From a virus: a DNA stretch of 44,915 bases. The notes under the pieces were generated by a model. That model saw nothing but the letters and a program-made list of their open reading frames with translations, made no database searches and was not told the origin of the DNA. A program made the translations under genes and the position numbers. Below are positions 7,133-14,621 of this stretch, in pieces (position 1 is the stretch's first letter; every line of letters begins with the position of its first letter). Where the stretch lies: the IMG/VR virus record IMGVR_UViG_3300033142_001338, positions 1-44,915 of that record; one strand, written 5' to 3'.

Positions 7133-7519
7133 ATGTCTAAGGAAATTGAATCGCTGATTTCAGGAGAAGCTGAACCAGAAGTAAAGTTGGTAAAACTCAC
7201 AAACGGAGAACAGTTCGTTGCCGCCGTTATTAAAATTGAGGAACAAGATTCTTTGGCAGTTTTTAATCCGTTGGTTCTAAACCTTGTTCCTGTAGATCAA
7301 GCGGGCCAACAAATGGGTGTTCAAACTAGACCATGGTTGATGTTTAATCGCTCTGATGAGGGAATTCAAATCAAAGCTTCTGAAGTTTTATGTATTACTA
7401 ATGTTGACCCACAAGTTTTAGACTTGTTTAATGAAAACGAGAATAGAATCAAGGAAGAGGCTCGTGCTACTGAATCAGGTATCGTCACTCCTCCAGAAAA
7501 AGAATTGGTTATTCCGTAA
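7133..7519 (+). CDS. LSm/Sm-like small phage protein
   Basis: 128 residues. The central strand order (VKLVKLTNGEQFVAAVIKIE, then AVFNPLVLNLVPV and PWLMFNRSDEGIQIKASEVL) resembles Sm-like beta-barrels found in marine T4-like phages, whose typical start is 'LxTGEEiIaxV...NPlxl'. Related host proteins (Hfq, LSm) bind RNA, so an RNA-related job is possible, and this genome is rich in structured RNA leaders. That link is inference. The stop overlaps the next start by one base (TAATG). Confidence 0.6.
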   Translation: MSKEIESLISGEAEPEVKLVKLTNGEQFVAAVIKIEEQDSLAVFNPLVLNLVPVDQAGQQMGVQTRPWLMFNRSDEGIQIKASEVLCITNVDPQVLDLFNENENRIKEEARATESGIVTPPEKELVIP

Positions 7520-7815
7520 TGAACACAGAAGATAAAAAACCAACGGTTCTAGTGGCAATTGATTGGGTTTGTGGATCAAGCTCAGAACCGTGTAGGGACA
7601 GGGTAGAACAAATAAACGAGTTATTTCATTCTAACTATGAAATTATATACTGGAGCCCTCTGGAAAGTTGGGTTCGTGGGGACGATTTTAAAAGTGGTTC
7701 ACAGTATTATGATCATATGCACCACAGTCTAATGGACTGGGGTTGTCGCTATTCTTCACTTGTTCTTGGAAAAGCTAAAGATCGCGTCCAATACGATATT
7801 TTTATCGGTGTATAA
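7519..7815 (+). CDS. Hypothetical protein, nucleotidase-like start
   Basis: 98 residues beginning with a hydrophobic strand ending in Asp (TVLVAIDWVCGSSSEPCRDR) and including YEIIYWSPLESWVRG and HHSLMDWGCRY. The opening resembles HAD-type or small phosphatase folds, but the second motif is not clear, so function is left open. Its last codons (GGT GTA TAA) are also the extended -10 element GGTGTATAAT of the next promoter. Confidence 0.6.
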   Translation: MNTEDKKPTVLVAIDWVCGSSSEPCRDRVEQINELFHSNYEIIYWSPLESWVRGDDFKSGSQYYDHMHHSLMDWGCRYSSLVLGKAKDRVQYDIFIGV

Positions 7816-7816
7816 T
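7807..7816 (+). promoter_or_regulatory. GGTGTATAAT promoter motif before spike gene
   Basis: GGTG directly joined to TATAAT (7811-7816), overlapping the stop of the preceding gene and 39 bp before the spike ATG at 7855. No convincing -35 lies 16-18 bp upstream. The same decamer recurs before other genes in the window (see findings). Confidence 0.5.
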
Positions 7817-7854
7817 CTTGGATGCAACCACCATAACACATGGAGAACAGTAAT

Positions 7855-9843
7855 ATGTCTGATTTATTACGACTTGAATCTACTCTTAATTGCATCTCTG
7901 TCTCTCTAGACGTTGCTACTGATCTTCTGCCTAGAGCAGATGGTACAGTAGGTCCAGGTTCAGTCCCACAAAGCGTAGCTAATTTGAAGTTCCGCAAGGT
8001 TGGAGATACTGACTGGATTGATGCGCAACCCCTTTGCCCTATCAAGACAACCAGATATCACGGTGGAAAGAAAACAAACTACTCAGTAGATTATTATACT
8101 GGTAGTATCTTGTTTCTGTCTCCTGGTACACATTATGAAGTTCTAGTGACCTTACGTGGCATAACTTACACAAAGGTAGTTAGAACTCGAATGGATGTTG
8201 ACCAGATTACTCCTCATGGTCTTATAAGAAAAGTTCCTACTGCCTTAGATGCTAATAACAATGCGGTTATCAGTGAAGGCGGCCCTGATGAAGATAATCC
8301 CGTCGTCTATGATGGCGAGGGAATGTATTTTGATTGCAATCGTTTGTATATAAATGCGCCTAATGTATTGGTCAAAAATCTCAGATTGGGCGGTCAGTGC
8401 AGTATACGAGCTAAGAATGTTAGGCTCCATGACTGCGTACTAGATGATACTTCTTATCTCGTAATGATCTATGCTGACAATGCAACAATTACGAACTGTA
8501 AATTACTCGGTAATGAAACAACAGATGAAAACGGCTATGCTGGCGAAGGAGTGCAAACGGACAAAAAGAATCGAGGCACTGTTGTTAAAAACTGTGAAAT
8601 CAGGGGTGTGGCAGATGCATACTCCTATGGTTGGGGTAACATTGACTTTATTGACAATGTAGTCCACACAATTATAGACGATCTTTTTGAAAGCGATGAA
8701 AACTGGGACAACCTAAGATGTATAGGGAATATTTTTGCAGGAGACGAGAGACTTACCCATGAAGGTGTTCGTCCTCACAATGGATTCTCAATGCAACCTA
8801 TGAACAGCGGTCCTTGGTATATTATCGGGAATGCTTTTAGAGTTGCGCCAGAACAAAGCTGGGTAAAAAAGGGTAAAGCTGGTGGGCCAGTATTTTTTGC
8901 AAATAATTATGTAAGAGTTAATTCTACTAGCAATCAAGCGTATATTGAGGGCTGGTGGAATAAATCTCTTGGATGTTTCTGCAATAATGTTTTCCTTTCA
9001 GATGTTGATTATAGACTTGCTCGACGGGCTGGTGATTATTATTACGATTTCATTAAGAATCATGGTCGGTTTGAAAGCAATGTGTATATTTATCCTAATG
9101 GGAAAGAGGGACATCTTTGGGATACGCAAGACGGAAGACTTACAGTTGCACAAGCTCAGGCCAAAGGATTTGAGATTAATTCGGCCTATGCGACCGAAGC
9201 AGATCTTGTTGGTGATGGAGTTGCGGCAAACTTTACAACCGCTAAAGTAATTACTGGAATTACAAACGGTGGACTTGGAGCTTCTACTTGGGAAAAGCCT
9301 TATGATTTCTCTGGAGATACTCCAATTGATCCAACTCCACAGCCCCAACCAGAAGAACCTGCTCCAGAGCCAGAGGTTCCTGCCGATTGTTCTGAATGTG
9401 AAGCTGCTTTGGAAAAATGCCGTGGTCATTTGGAAGCGGGTCTTCGGCTAAAGGCAGATCTTGAAGCTGAAATCTCTGATCTTACTATTCAAAATAACAG
9501 CTTACTTGCTCAGGTTAGTGCTTTGCAAACGCAAATCCATACTTTGAGCGTGGCTGGCCAGTCGGCTCAGGAAGAAGTTGATCGTCTTAATGAAGAACTG
9601 TCTGCGTGCAGTCAAGCATTAGCAGCTCTTCAAAATGATTCTGGTTTAAAGGATGAACAAGTTCAAAACTTGCAATCAATGGTTTACAGTAGAGACCAAC
9701 AGATTATTGATCTGCAAAACCAGTTGGCTAATTGTAGTAGTGACAGCGAAGAAGCAGCTGTATTACAACAAAAGCTTGACGCAATTTTAGTATTAATTAA
9801 CGGCGGTGTTGATGCTCAAATAAAAAGCATTATTCAAGGTTGA
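7855..9843 (+). CDS. Beta-helix tail spike/fibre protein with coiled-coil C-terminus
   Basis: About 662 residues. An N-terminal beta domain (SVANLKFRKVG..DWIDAQPL, fibronectin-like) is followed by a right-handed parallel beta-helix: repeated short strands such as VLVKNLRLGG, NVRLHDCVLDD, ATITNCKLLG and VVKNCEIRG from about 140 to 440. Next come a Pro/Glu linker (about 495-515), a CSECEAALEKC cluster and a heptad-rich coiled coil to the end. This is the plan of a trimeric phage spike that binds or cuts surface glycan. The start ATG 7855 is chosen because GGAG lies 9 bases upstream; an ATG at 7840 has none. Its stop overlaps the -35 box of the next promoter. Confidence 0.85.
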   Translation: MSDLLRLESTLNCISVSLDVATDLLPRADGTVGPGSVPQSVANLKFRKVGDTDWIDAQPLCPIKTTRYHGGKKTNYSVDYYTGSILFLSPGTHYEVLVTLRGITYTKVVRTRMDVDQITPHGLIRKVPTALDANNNAVISEGGPDEDNPVVYDGEGMYFDCNRLYINAPNVLVKNLRLGGQCSIRAKNVRLHDCVLDDTSYLVMIYADNATITNCKLLGNETTDENGYAGEGVQTDKKNRGTVVKNCEIRGVADAYSYGWGNIDFIDNVVHTIIDDLFESDENWDNLRCIGNIFAGDERLTHEGVRPHNGFSMQPMNSGPWYIIGNAFRVAPEQSWVKKGKAGGPVFFANNYVRVNSTSNQAYIEGWWNKSLGCFCNNVFLSDVDYRLARRAGDYYYDFIKNHGRFESNVYIYPNGKEGHLWDTQDGRLTVAQAQAKGFEINSAYATEADLVGDGVAANFTTAKVITGITNGGLGASTWEKPYDFSGDTPIDPTPQPQPEEPAPEPEVPADCSECEAALEKCRGHLEAGLRLKADLEAEISDLTIQNNSLLAQVSALQTQIHTLSVAGQSAQEEVDRLNEELSACSQALAALQNDSGLKDEQVQNLQSMVYSRDQQIIDLQNQLANCSSDSEEAAVLQQKLDAILVLINGGVDAQIKSIIQG

Positions 9844-9867
9844 CATTTATAATATCTATAGTATAAT
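9840..9867 (+). promoter_or_regulatory. Sigma70-type promoter before pseudoknot copy 2
   Basis: TTGACA (9840-9845), 16-bp spacer, TATAAT (9862-9867). The predicted start near 9874 coincides with the first base of the pseudoknot element at 9875. It drives the methyltransferase gene and those after it if the terminator at 9936-9972 is passed. Confidence 0.85.
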
Positions 9868-9874
9868 ATAGATA

Positions 9875-9937
9875 CTTCCATCAATAAAAGTAAGTTTTTC
9901 GGTTCTTAGCTGAGATGGCTGTTGAGACAAAACCGAA
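9875..9937 (+). ncRNA. Pseudoknot leader element, copy 2
   Basis: Outer stem is reduced to CCATC/GATGG (9878-9882 with 9914-9918). Inner stem is AGTAAG (9889-9894) with CTTAGCT (9905-9911), with one bulge and one G-U pair. Loop TTCGGTT (9898-9904) pairs perfectly with AACCGAA (9931-9937). The changed pseudoknot sequence on both sides is compensatory relative to the GACGGTT/AACCGTC copies. It starts at the predicted +1 of the promoter and runs straight into a terminator hairpin instead of a simple T-run. Confidence 0.8.
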
Positions 9938-9972
9938 CGAGTTATGGGTTCTCGTTAAAAACCCATTTTTTT
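9936..9972 (+). terminator. Intrinsic terminator/attenuator fused to copy 2
   Basis: ATGGGTT (9944-9950) pairs with AACCCAT (9960-9966), followed by seven T. AACGAG (9936-9941) can also pair with CTCGTT (9951-9956), which would turn the terminator into a second pseudoknot. It sits between promoter and gene, so it probably attenuates the methyltransferase transcript. Confidence 0.75.
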
Positions 9973-9997
9973 ATAGAATTATAAGGATAGTTTTCTA

Positions 9998-10606
9998 ATG
10001 ACAAGTAAAAGATTTTATTACGCCCCAATGCACAAAAGATTTTATAAATCATCAAGATATAATATGTATAAAAGCATATTGGAAAATATTCCTTATGATT
10101 TTAAACCAGATTTAATTATGTCAATCAGTGATGACGAACGTGGCGGCGGTCCTATCGTAGACCATTTTAAAAATAGTCAAATCCACGACGCTAGATTTCC
10201 AGAATATGACATATGTAACTTGTGGAATGTGGAAGATAATACGTATGAATGCATCGTTTGCGACCAAGTTCTTGAACATGTTAAAAACCCTTTTAATGCA
10301 GTAAATGAAATGCGTAGGGTTTTAAAACCTGAAGGGCTTTTATTTCTTACAACGGTTTTCATGTACCCAATCCACAGTCATCCCTCAGATTACTGGAGAT
10401 TTACGCCAGACGCTTTAGAATTACTGTGCGAAGATTTTTCTGAAATTGTTATTTGTGATGGTTGGGGCAATTCAGATATTGTAAAAATAATTACTGATCA
10501 AAGAGAGAAAAAATTAGGAATTCCTAAAGTAGAAGAAGTTTCTGATTTGATGGAAATTAATAATCCAGAATCTCCTCTAACAACCTGGATTATAGCAGAA
10601 AAATAA
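9998..10606 (+). CDS. Class I SAM-dependent methyltransferase (type 11-like)
   Basis: 202 residues. The second half shows the methyltransferase-11 pattern: YECIVCDQVLEHVKNPFNAV, then MRRVLKPEGLLFLTT, followed by a catalytic-domain tail with SDYWRFTPDALELL. The glycine-rich motif I is poorly conserved (ISDDERGGGP). The typical targets of such proteins in glycan clusters are sugars or small molecules. It lies 25 bp beyond the attenuator of copy 2, so its expression may be gated by that RNA. GGATAG precedes the ATG. Confidence 0.75.
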   Translation: MTSKRFYYAPMHKRFYKSSRYNMYKSILENIPYDFKPDLIMSISDDERGGGPIVDHFKNSQIHDARFPEYDICNLWNVEDNTYECIVCDQVLEHVKNPFNAVNEMRRVLKPEGLLFLTTVFMYPIHSHPSDYWRFTPDALELLCEDFSEIVICDGWGNSDIVKIITDQREKKLGIPKVEEVSDLMEINNPESPLTTWIIAEK

Positions 10607-10616
10607 GGAATAAAAA

Positions 10617-10961
10617 ATGGAACCTGGAATTACTACAGAAGTAGATTTTGTTCGAGCCATTGATGGTGATACAATTGAGGTTGAAATTACTCGAAGATTT
10701 GCTGTACGATTAAGAAACATTGATTGTCCAGAAAGAAATACTCCAGAAGGGCAACAGGCTAAAGCTGAAGTTGAAAGACTTTTGGAAGAGTCAGATAGAA
10801 TCTTGGCGTTTATTCCTTCAAATGATCCTGTTAAGCTAATGGACATTAATAGTTTTAGTAGAATCGTTGGGGATTTAGTGGCTTATGAGGTTGGATTTTT
10901 ACCAGAAACAGAGATTAACGTTGCAAAACACTTGAAATCTAAGGGTTTTGTTAAAAAGTAG
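10617..10961 (+). CDS. Thermonuclease (SNase/micrococcal nuclease-like)
   Basis: 114 residues of staphylococcal nuclease fold: AIDGDTIEVEI at 14-24, RLRNIDCPE at 31-39 and FSRIVGDL at about 80-87. Candidate active-site residues matching SNase Asp21, Arg35, Asp40, Glu43 and Arg87 are D18, R33, D36, E39 and R82. It would cut DNA or RNA in the presence of Ca2+. There is no signal peptide, so it acts in the cell or is packaged. GGAATAAAAA precedes the ATG, and it follows the methyltransferase gene by 10 bp. Shorter than secreted SNases (about 150) but with all core motifs. Confidence 0.85.
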   Translation: MEPGITTEVDFVRAIDGDTIEVEITRRFAVRLRNIDCPERNTPEGQQAKAEVERLLEESDRILAFIPSNDPVKLMDINSFSRIVGDLVAYEVGFLPETEINVAKHLKSKGFVKK

Positions 10962-10982
10962 TCGTTAAAGAAACCAGTATTT

Positions 10983-10992
10983 GGTGTATCAT
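10983..10992 (+). promoter_or_regulatory. GGTG-TATCAT promoter motif
   Basis: GGTG followed by TATCAT (10987-10992), 63 bp before the virion-like gene at 11055. TTAAAG 16 bp upstream is a weak -35. It matches the GGTGTATAAT class with one change. Confidence 0.45.
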
Positions 10993-11054
10993 ATAGAGTA
11001 AAAACTCTAAACTTTTATCATTTAAACTTTTTAAAAAATAGGATATTAAATAAA

Positions 11055-11537
11055 ATGGCAGGTTCATTAAGAGTTCAAGGGGCAATTGCAACTTTAAGTG
11101 GTGGAACACTTACAATTCCAACTGGAGCAATTATTGATGGTGATGTTAATGCACAAGCAGATATTTCAGTTGGAAAACTCAGACATTTACATAAGGCTGG
11201 AACTAATTTTGACCTTGGTATTACTGGAACCCCTGGAAGTCGCGAAGAACTTGTTTACGTCGCTACTTCTGCGGGAACTATTCGAGCATTTAGTGCTATG
11301 CTAAACGATACTGGTACTAGTACAGACATTGATTTTACTTTGAAGAAAAATGGTGTTTCCATTATGACCGCAGATATTAATATTACAAATGCTGATGCGG
11401 ATAGAGAAGTTATTGATGGAACTCTTAGTAGTACTTCTTATGTAGCTGACGATGTGTTTTCAATTCAAATAGCTATTACTAGTTCAACTGGTGCTCAAGG
11501 CCCATTTGCATGGGTAGAATTTGACGAAGCTGCGTAG
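11055..11537 (+). CDS. Virion-associated beta-rich protein (probable)
   Basis: 160 residues, rich in Gly, Thr, Ser and alternating hydrophobics (GSLRVQGAIATLSGGTLTIP, then GAIIDGDVNAQADISVGKL). The middle and end look like a jelly-roll or fibre-head fold (FTLKKNGVSIMTADINI, VFSIQIAI). This opening is common in phage structural proteins that sit on capsid or fibre. It has its own promoter motif and an A-rich leader with TAGGAT before the ATG. Assignment rests on composition and context; no catalytic motif is visible. Confidence 0.6.
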   Translation: MAGSLRVQGAIATLSGGTLTIPTGAIIDGDVNAQADISVGKLRHLHKAGTNFDLGITGTPGSREELVYVATSAGTIRAFSAMLNDTGTSTDIDFTLKKNGVSIMTADINITNADADREVIDGTLSSTSYVADDVFSIQIAITSSTGAQGPFAWVEFDEAA

Positions 11538-11548
11538 GGATAATACAA

Positions 11549-11719
11549 ATGAGGAAAGTAAAACATTTTGATTTAGGTAATTATTTAAGACAGCTCGCTA
11601 AAGAACTTGAAGAATTATCTGAAAAATATAAAAAGGGAAAATTGACAGTAGAGGATATGGACAGAATGCTAAAACATTCTGCTCAATTGAAAATAACTAT
11701 ATCTAATCAAGAATTATAA
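11549..11719 (+). CDS. Small helical protein
   Basis: 56 codons: MRKVKHFDLGNYLRQLAKEL, then charged helices ending ITISNQEL. It is highly charged and probably two helices (residues 10-30 and 35-50). It starts 11 bp after the virion-like gene and ends 4 bp before the next gene, filling the gap exactly, which supports it being real. Function unknown. Confidence 0.6.
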   Translation: MRKVKHFDLGNYLRQLAKELEELSEKYKKGKLTVEDMDRMLKHSAQLKITISNQEL

Positions 11720-11723
11720 TCCA

Positions 11724-12188
11724 ATGATCAAAGAAACAGAAGCTGTTGACTTGCCTTCACCGACTGAAGCTTTAAGTTGGTGGGTTAGAAATAAAAATAA
11801 AATGTGTGGCGCGATTTTGCTACTGATTGGTTTTTTCGGCGGCAATGTTGATCGTGTTACTGAGATTGCTCGCGACTTAGTTCCCGATCTTTCTGGTAAT
11901 ACACAGGATGAACAAGGTGATGGAGATGTTCAAAGTGCTCCTTATTATCCAGAACCAGAGCCAGAACCCCAAATCCCTGCTCCTGTTAACATAAGTGATA
12001 CGATATTGGAAGATATGAAAAACAAAGTTGATAATAATTCAGATAATATCAACGAATTGCAAATGAAACAGCAAACACTAATTGATGATATAGGAGATTT
12101 TGGTAAAAAGGTCGAAGATCTAAAAGGAAAAGTAGAACTTTTAGATGTCGATGAGGACGATAATAACGGACAAATTCCAATTGAATAA
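11724..12188 (+). CDS. Membrane-anchored coiled-coil protein
   Basis: 154 residues: a short cytoplasmic start, one hydrophobic span at about 29-42 (CGAILLLIGFFGG), a Pro/Glu linker (EPEPEPQIPAP near 75-85), and a charged heptad-rich helix to about 145. Similar 'one span plus coiled coil' proteins are common among phage lysis-accessory and tail-tape-adjacent genes. The gene at 30036 has the same plan. No sequence family recognised. Confidence 0.6.
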   Translation: MIKETEAVDLPSPTEALSWWVRNKNKMCGAILLLIGFFGGNVDRVTEIARDLVPDLSGNTQDEQGDGDVQSAPYYPEPEPEPQIPAPVNISDTILEDMKNKVDNNSDNINELQMKQQTLIDDIGDFGKKVEDLKGKVELLDVDEDDNNGQIPIE

Positions 12189-12190
12189 AA

Positions 12191-12664
12191 ATGGACACGG
12201 AACAACAATTAAAGTCTTTATTAAGACATATAGATAATGTTAAAGTAAATTGCATTAAATTGGCGGATATCTTGGTAGATAAAGGAGAAAATGAGTTAGC
12301 TATACAGCTTATAGCCAATGGACACAGGCATGATAATTCAAAGTTTTACGGTATAGAATGGCTTTATCTAAATGATATAACTAAAGAGAAACAGCCAGAC
12401 TTATTTAAATCCGCAGTAACACATCATATAACCACTAATTTGCACCATCCCGAAGCGTGGGCAGGGGGAATCCACGAGATGGATAGGCTTCATCATGCAG
12501 AAATGGTGTGTGATTGGGCAGCACGTTCATCTGAATTTGGAACTGATTTAAGGACATTTTTAAAGGACACTGCTACTAAAAAATTTGAAATGCCTATTCA
12601 ATCAAAGGCATACAGAGAAATAAAAGAATTGGTCGATCTTCTTTTGGACAAGCCTTTTAAGTAG
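12191..12664 (+). CDS. DUF5662 family phage protein
   Basis: 157 residues with the DUF5662 pattern: GHRHDNSKF near 44-52 (HDxSKF), E and Y residues, then THHITTNLHHPEAW (HHxxxNxHHPE) and an MDRLHHAEMVCDW block. The many conserved His and Asp residues suggest a metal-dependent, HD-domain-like hydrolase, though no DUF5662 activity is established to my knowledge. It occurs widely in tailed phages. It starts 2 bp after the previous stop. Confidence 0.75.
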   Translation: MDTEQQLKSLLRHIDNVKVNCIKLADILVDKGENELAIQLIANGHRHDNSKFYGIEWLYLNDITKEKQPDLFKSAVTHHITTNLHHPEAWAGGIHEMDRLHHAEMVCDWAARSSEFGTDLRTFLKDTATKKFEMPIQSKAYREIKELVDLLLDKPFK

Positions 12665-12718
12665 CATCGAAAGGAAAAAATCTGAAATCCAGAATTCCTA
12701 TTTGATGAGGTGTTTAAA

Positions 12719-13510
12719 ATGATAAGAATTATCTTATTTTTAATATTCTTATTTTCTTGTGTGTCTAATGTTCAAGCTAAAGTATACAATATGAAAGAGA
12801 TGATGAAGGCTGTAGTAAGAATTCAGTCTATTGGTAATTATGGATCTGGGACGATATTTTCAGAAAGTAAAACGGCCTATAAAATTATTACTAATGCCCA
12901 TGTTGTAGGCGAATCATCTCTAGTAAGTATAGATCTTTTCGAAAATGGAAAACATTTTAAACGTGTTAATGGCAAAGTTTTGTGGAAACAATTAGATTCA
13001 AACCGTAGCATTGATCTTGCTATAGTTTCAATCAGTAAGGAAGATTTAGGAGAATATACTCCTAATATAATAGGTTTAGCACCCAGCGATACTGTTATAG
13101 AAAAGGGAAGTCCTGTGTATTCTATGGGATTTCCTCATGCTCGTTGGCCTATGGGATGGTGGGGAGAAATATTGGAGAGTGAAGACACTCTTTATTTTTC
13201 TCCAACTCCTTTCGCAGGGCAAAGTGGTAGTGCCATTTTTGCTAATATCGGCGAAGGTGACGACGTATGCACTAAAATTGTAGGAATCATAGGCTGGAAA
13301 ACCTGGGAAGATAAAATTTTATCATCAGGTAAACTAGGTGGGTATGGAATTGCCATGCATATTTCTGTTCTTTATGATTTAATGGGAGCTGGTAGCGATG
13401 AAACTAATAGACCTAATGTCAAGGCTAGAACAAAGACTGGAGAAATGGGAAGTTGGTATTGGAGAAATCCGCACGGGATTGACATATCTCAAAAAGTATG
13501 GGTACATTGA
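12719..13510 (+). CDS. Exported trypsin/HtrA-like serine protease
   Basis: About 263 residues: a signal peptide (MIRIILFLIFLFSCVSNVQA) then a chymotrypsin-fold protease. The catalytic triad is visible: His60 in TNAHVVG, Asp99 in SIDLAIVSI and Ser169 in AGQSGSAIF. It has no PDZ domain. The ATG at 12719 has GAGG 9 bases upstream and is preferred to the in-frame GTG at 12710, which overlaps that site. The 3' end overlaps the metalloprotease gene by 113 bp in another frame. It leads a run of exported proteins (12719-17951). Targets could be host envelope proteins or the neighbouring pro-metalloprotease. Confidence 0.85.
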   Translation: MIRIILFLIFLFSCVSNVQAKVYNMKEMMKAVVRIQSIGNYGSGTIFSESKTAYKIITNAHVVGESSLVSIDLFENGKHFKRVNGKVLWKQLDSNRSIDLAIVSISKEDLGEYTPNIIGLAPSDTVIEKGSPVYSMGFPHARWPMGWWGEILESEDTLYFSPTPFAGQSGSAIFANIGEGDDVCTKIVGIIGWKTWEDKILSSGKLGGYGIAMHISVLYDLMGAGSDETNRPNVKARTKTGEMGSWYWRNPHGIDISQKVWVH

Positions 13511-14603
13511 AAATATCAGAGAACTTACTCTAGGTGAAGTTCATGACGGTCTTGTTAAACTACAGGGACTAGCTGGTCTTATTACAGACGGCGAACTTGG
13601 CCCTAAAACATTAAGGGTTATGAATACCCCTAGATGTGCCTGTCCAGATTATTATAACGACGGTCACGACTTTGAAGTAGCAAGCATGGAAACCCTTTCT
13701 AATAAATGGGGAAGAAAAAATCTTAGCTATTTTATAGAAAAGCGGGACAACGATCTTTCTGCTCAAGAATGGGACGAGGCTATTGAAAAAGCTTTTACCC
13801 AATGGTCTGACGTAGCTGGTTTAAAATTTACCAGAAGTAATAGTAGAAGTAATGCTAATTTCATTATGTCTATTGGTGCTGGTCGAAGAGATCAGTTTGA
13901 TGGACCTGGAGGCACATTGGCATGGGCTCAGTTACCTCCTGGCAATAGTTTTAATGGACAACTTCTTTGTCGCTTTGATGAAGCAGAAACATGGGTTCTT
14001 AACAGAAACCAACGTGGAGTACTTCTTGTTAACGTAGCCTGCCATGAAATCGGCCATCTTTTAGGTTTGAGACATTCAAATGTTCAGACCGCATTAATGG
14101 CTCCTTTCTATAGTCCTGGTGTAACAAAACCACAATTAAAAGACGATGTTACAAGAATCCAGCGTCTTTACGGTAGACCTACTGGTGGCGGAGATGTCGA
14201 TCCTCCAGAACCTACTCCTCCAGAAAAACTGGCAGCACCCTCGAATTTAGAGGCTACGGCTATTAGTTCTAGTGAAGTTTCACTTTCTTGGGTTGACAAT
14301 TCCACGGGAGAGGATATATTTGAAGTGTATAGGAATAATATATATCAAGGAGGCGTTGGTAGAGGCAGAACATCAGCTACTGACATTAAGGTTCCGCAAG
14401 GAAATCATGTATACAAAATTAGAGCAAAAAAGGGAGACGTTAAGTCTGATTGGTCTAATACAGCCGAAGTAAGTGTTGGAGAGGAAACTGTTCCACCTGA
14501 ACCTGGGCCAGAACCCACGCCAGATGAAGAACTTGTTATTAATATTACTGGCGACATCAAAAACATCAGTATTCCAGGTTACAGGGTAAGTAAAATCGGA
14601 TAA
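13398..14603 (+). CDS. Matrixin (MMP-like) metalloprotease with pro-domain and Fn3
   Basis: 401 residues laid out like a matrix metalloproteinase. A peptidoglycan-binding-like pro-domain (about 27-75) is followed by the cysteine switch PRCACPD at 78-84 (MMPs: PRCGxPD), the zinc site HEIGHLLGLRH at 216-226 (HExxHxxGxxH) and a Met-turn in QTALMAPFYS. Then comes a Pro-rich linker, a fibronectin type III domain (about 280-360) and a short beta tail. The cysteine switch keeps MMPs latent until the pro-domain is cut, and a serine protease is encoded directly upstream. It has no signal peptide of its own and begins inside the protease gene, so either internal initiation or a frameshift fusion is involved. 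Confidence 0.85.
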   Translation: MKLIDLMSRLEQRLEKWEVGIGEIRTGLTYLKKYGYIENIRELTLGEVHDGLVKLQGLAGLITDGELGPKTLRVMNTPRCACPDYYNDGHDFEVASMETLSNKWGRKNLSYFIEKRDNDLSAQEWDEAIEKAFTQWSDVAGLKFTRSNSRSNANFIMSIGAGRRDQFDGPGGTLAWAQLPPGNSFNGQLLCRFDEAETWVLNRNQRGVLLVNVACHEIGHLLGLRHSNVQTALMAPFYSPGVTKPQLKDDVTRIQRLYGRPTGGGDVDPPEPTPPEKLAAPSNLEATAISSSEVSLSWVDNSTGEDIFEVYRNNIYQGGVGRGRTSATDIKVPQGNHVYKIRAKKGDVKSDWSNTAEVSVGEETVPPEPGPEPTPDEELVINITGDIKNISIPGYRVSKIG

Positions 14604-14621
14604 GCAGGAATTTGAGGAAAG

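Noticed and set aside
9269-9451. Alternative frames inside the spike gene (also 8471-8662, 8945-9250)
   Set aside because: They overlap fully with a long, well-supported beta-helix protein and lack start signals.
10994-11009. TAGAGT/ACTCTA hairpin as a leader element
   Set aside because: It begins two bases after the -10 box, so most of its 5' arm lies upstream of the expected transcription start.
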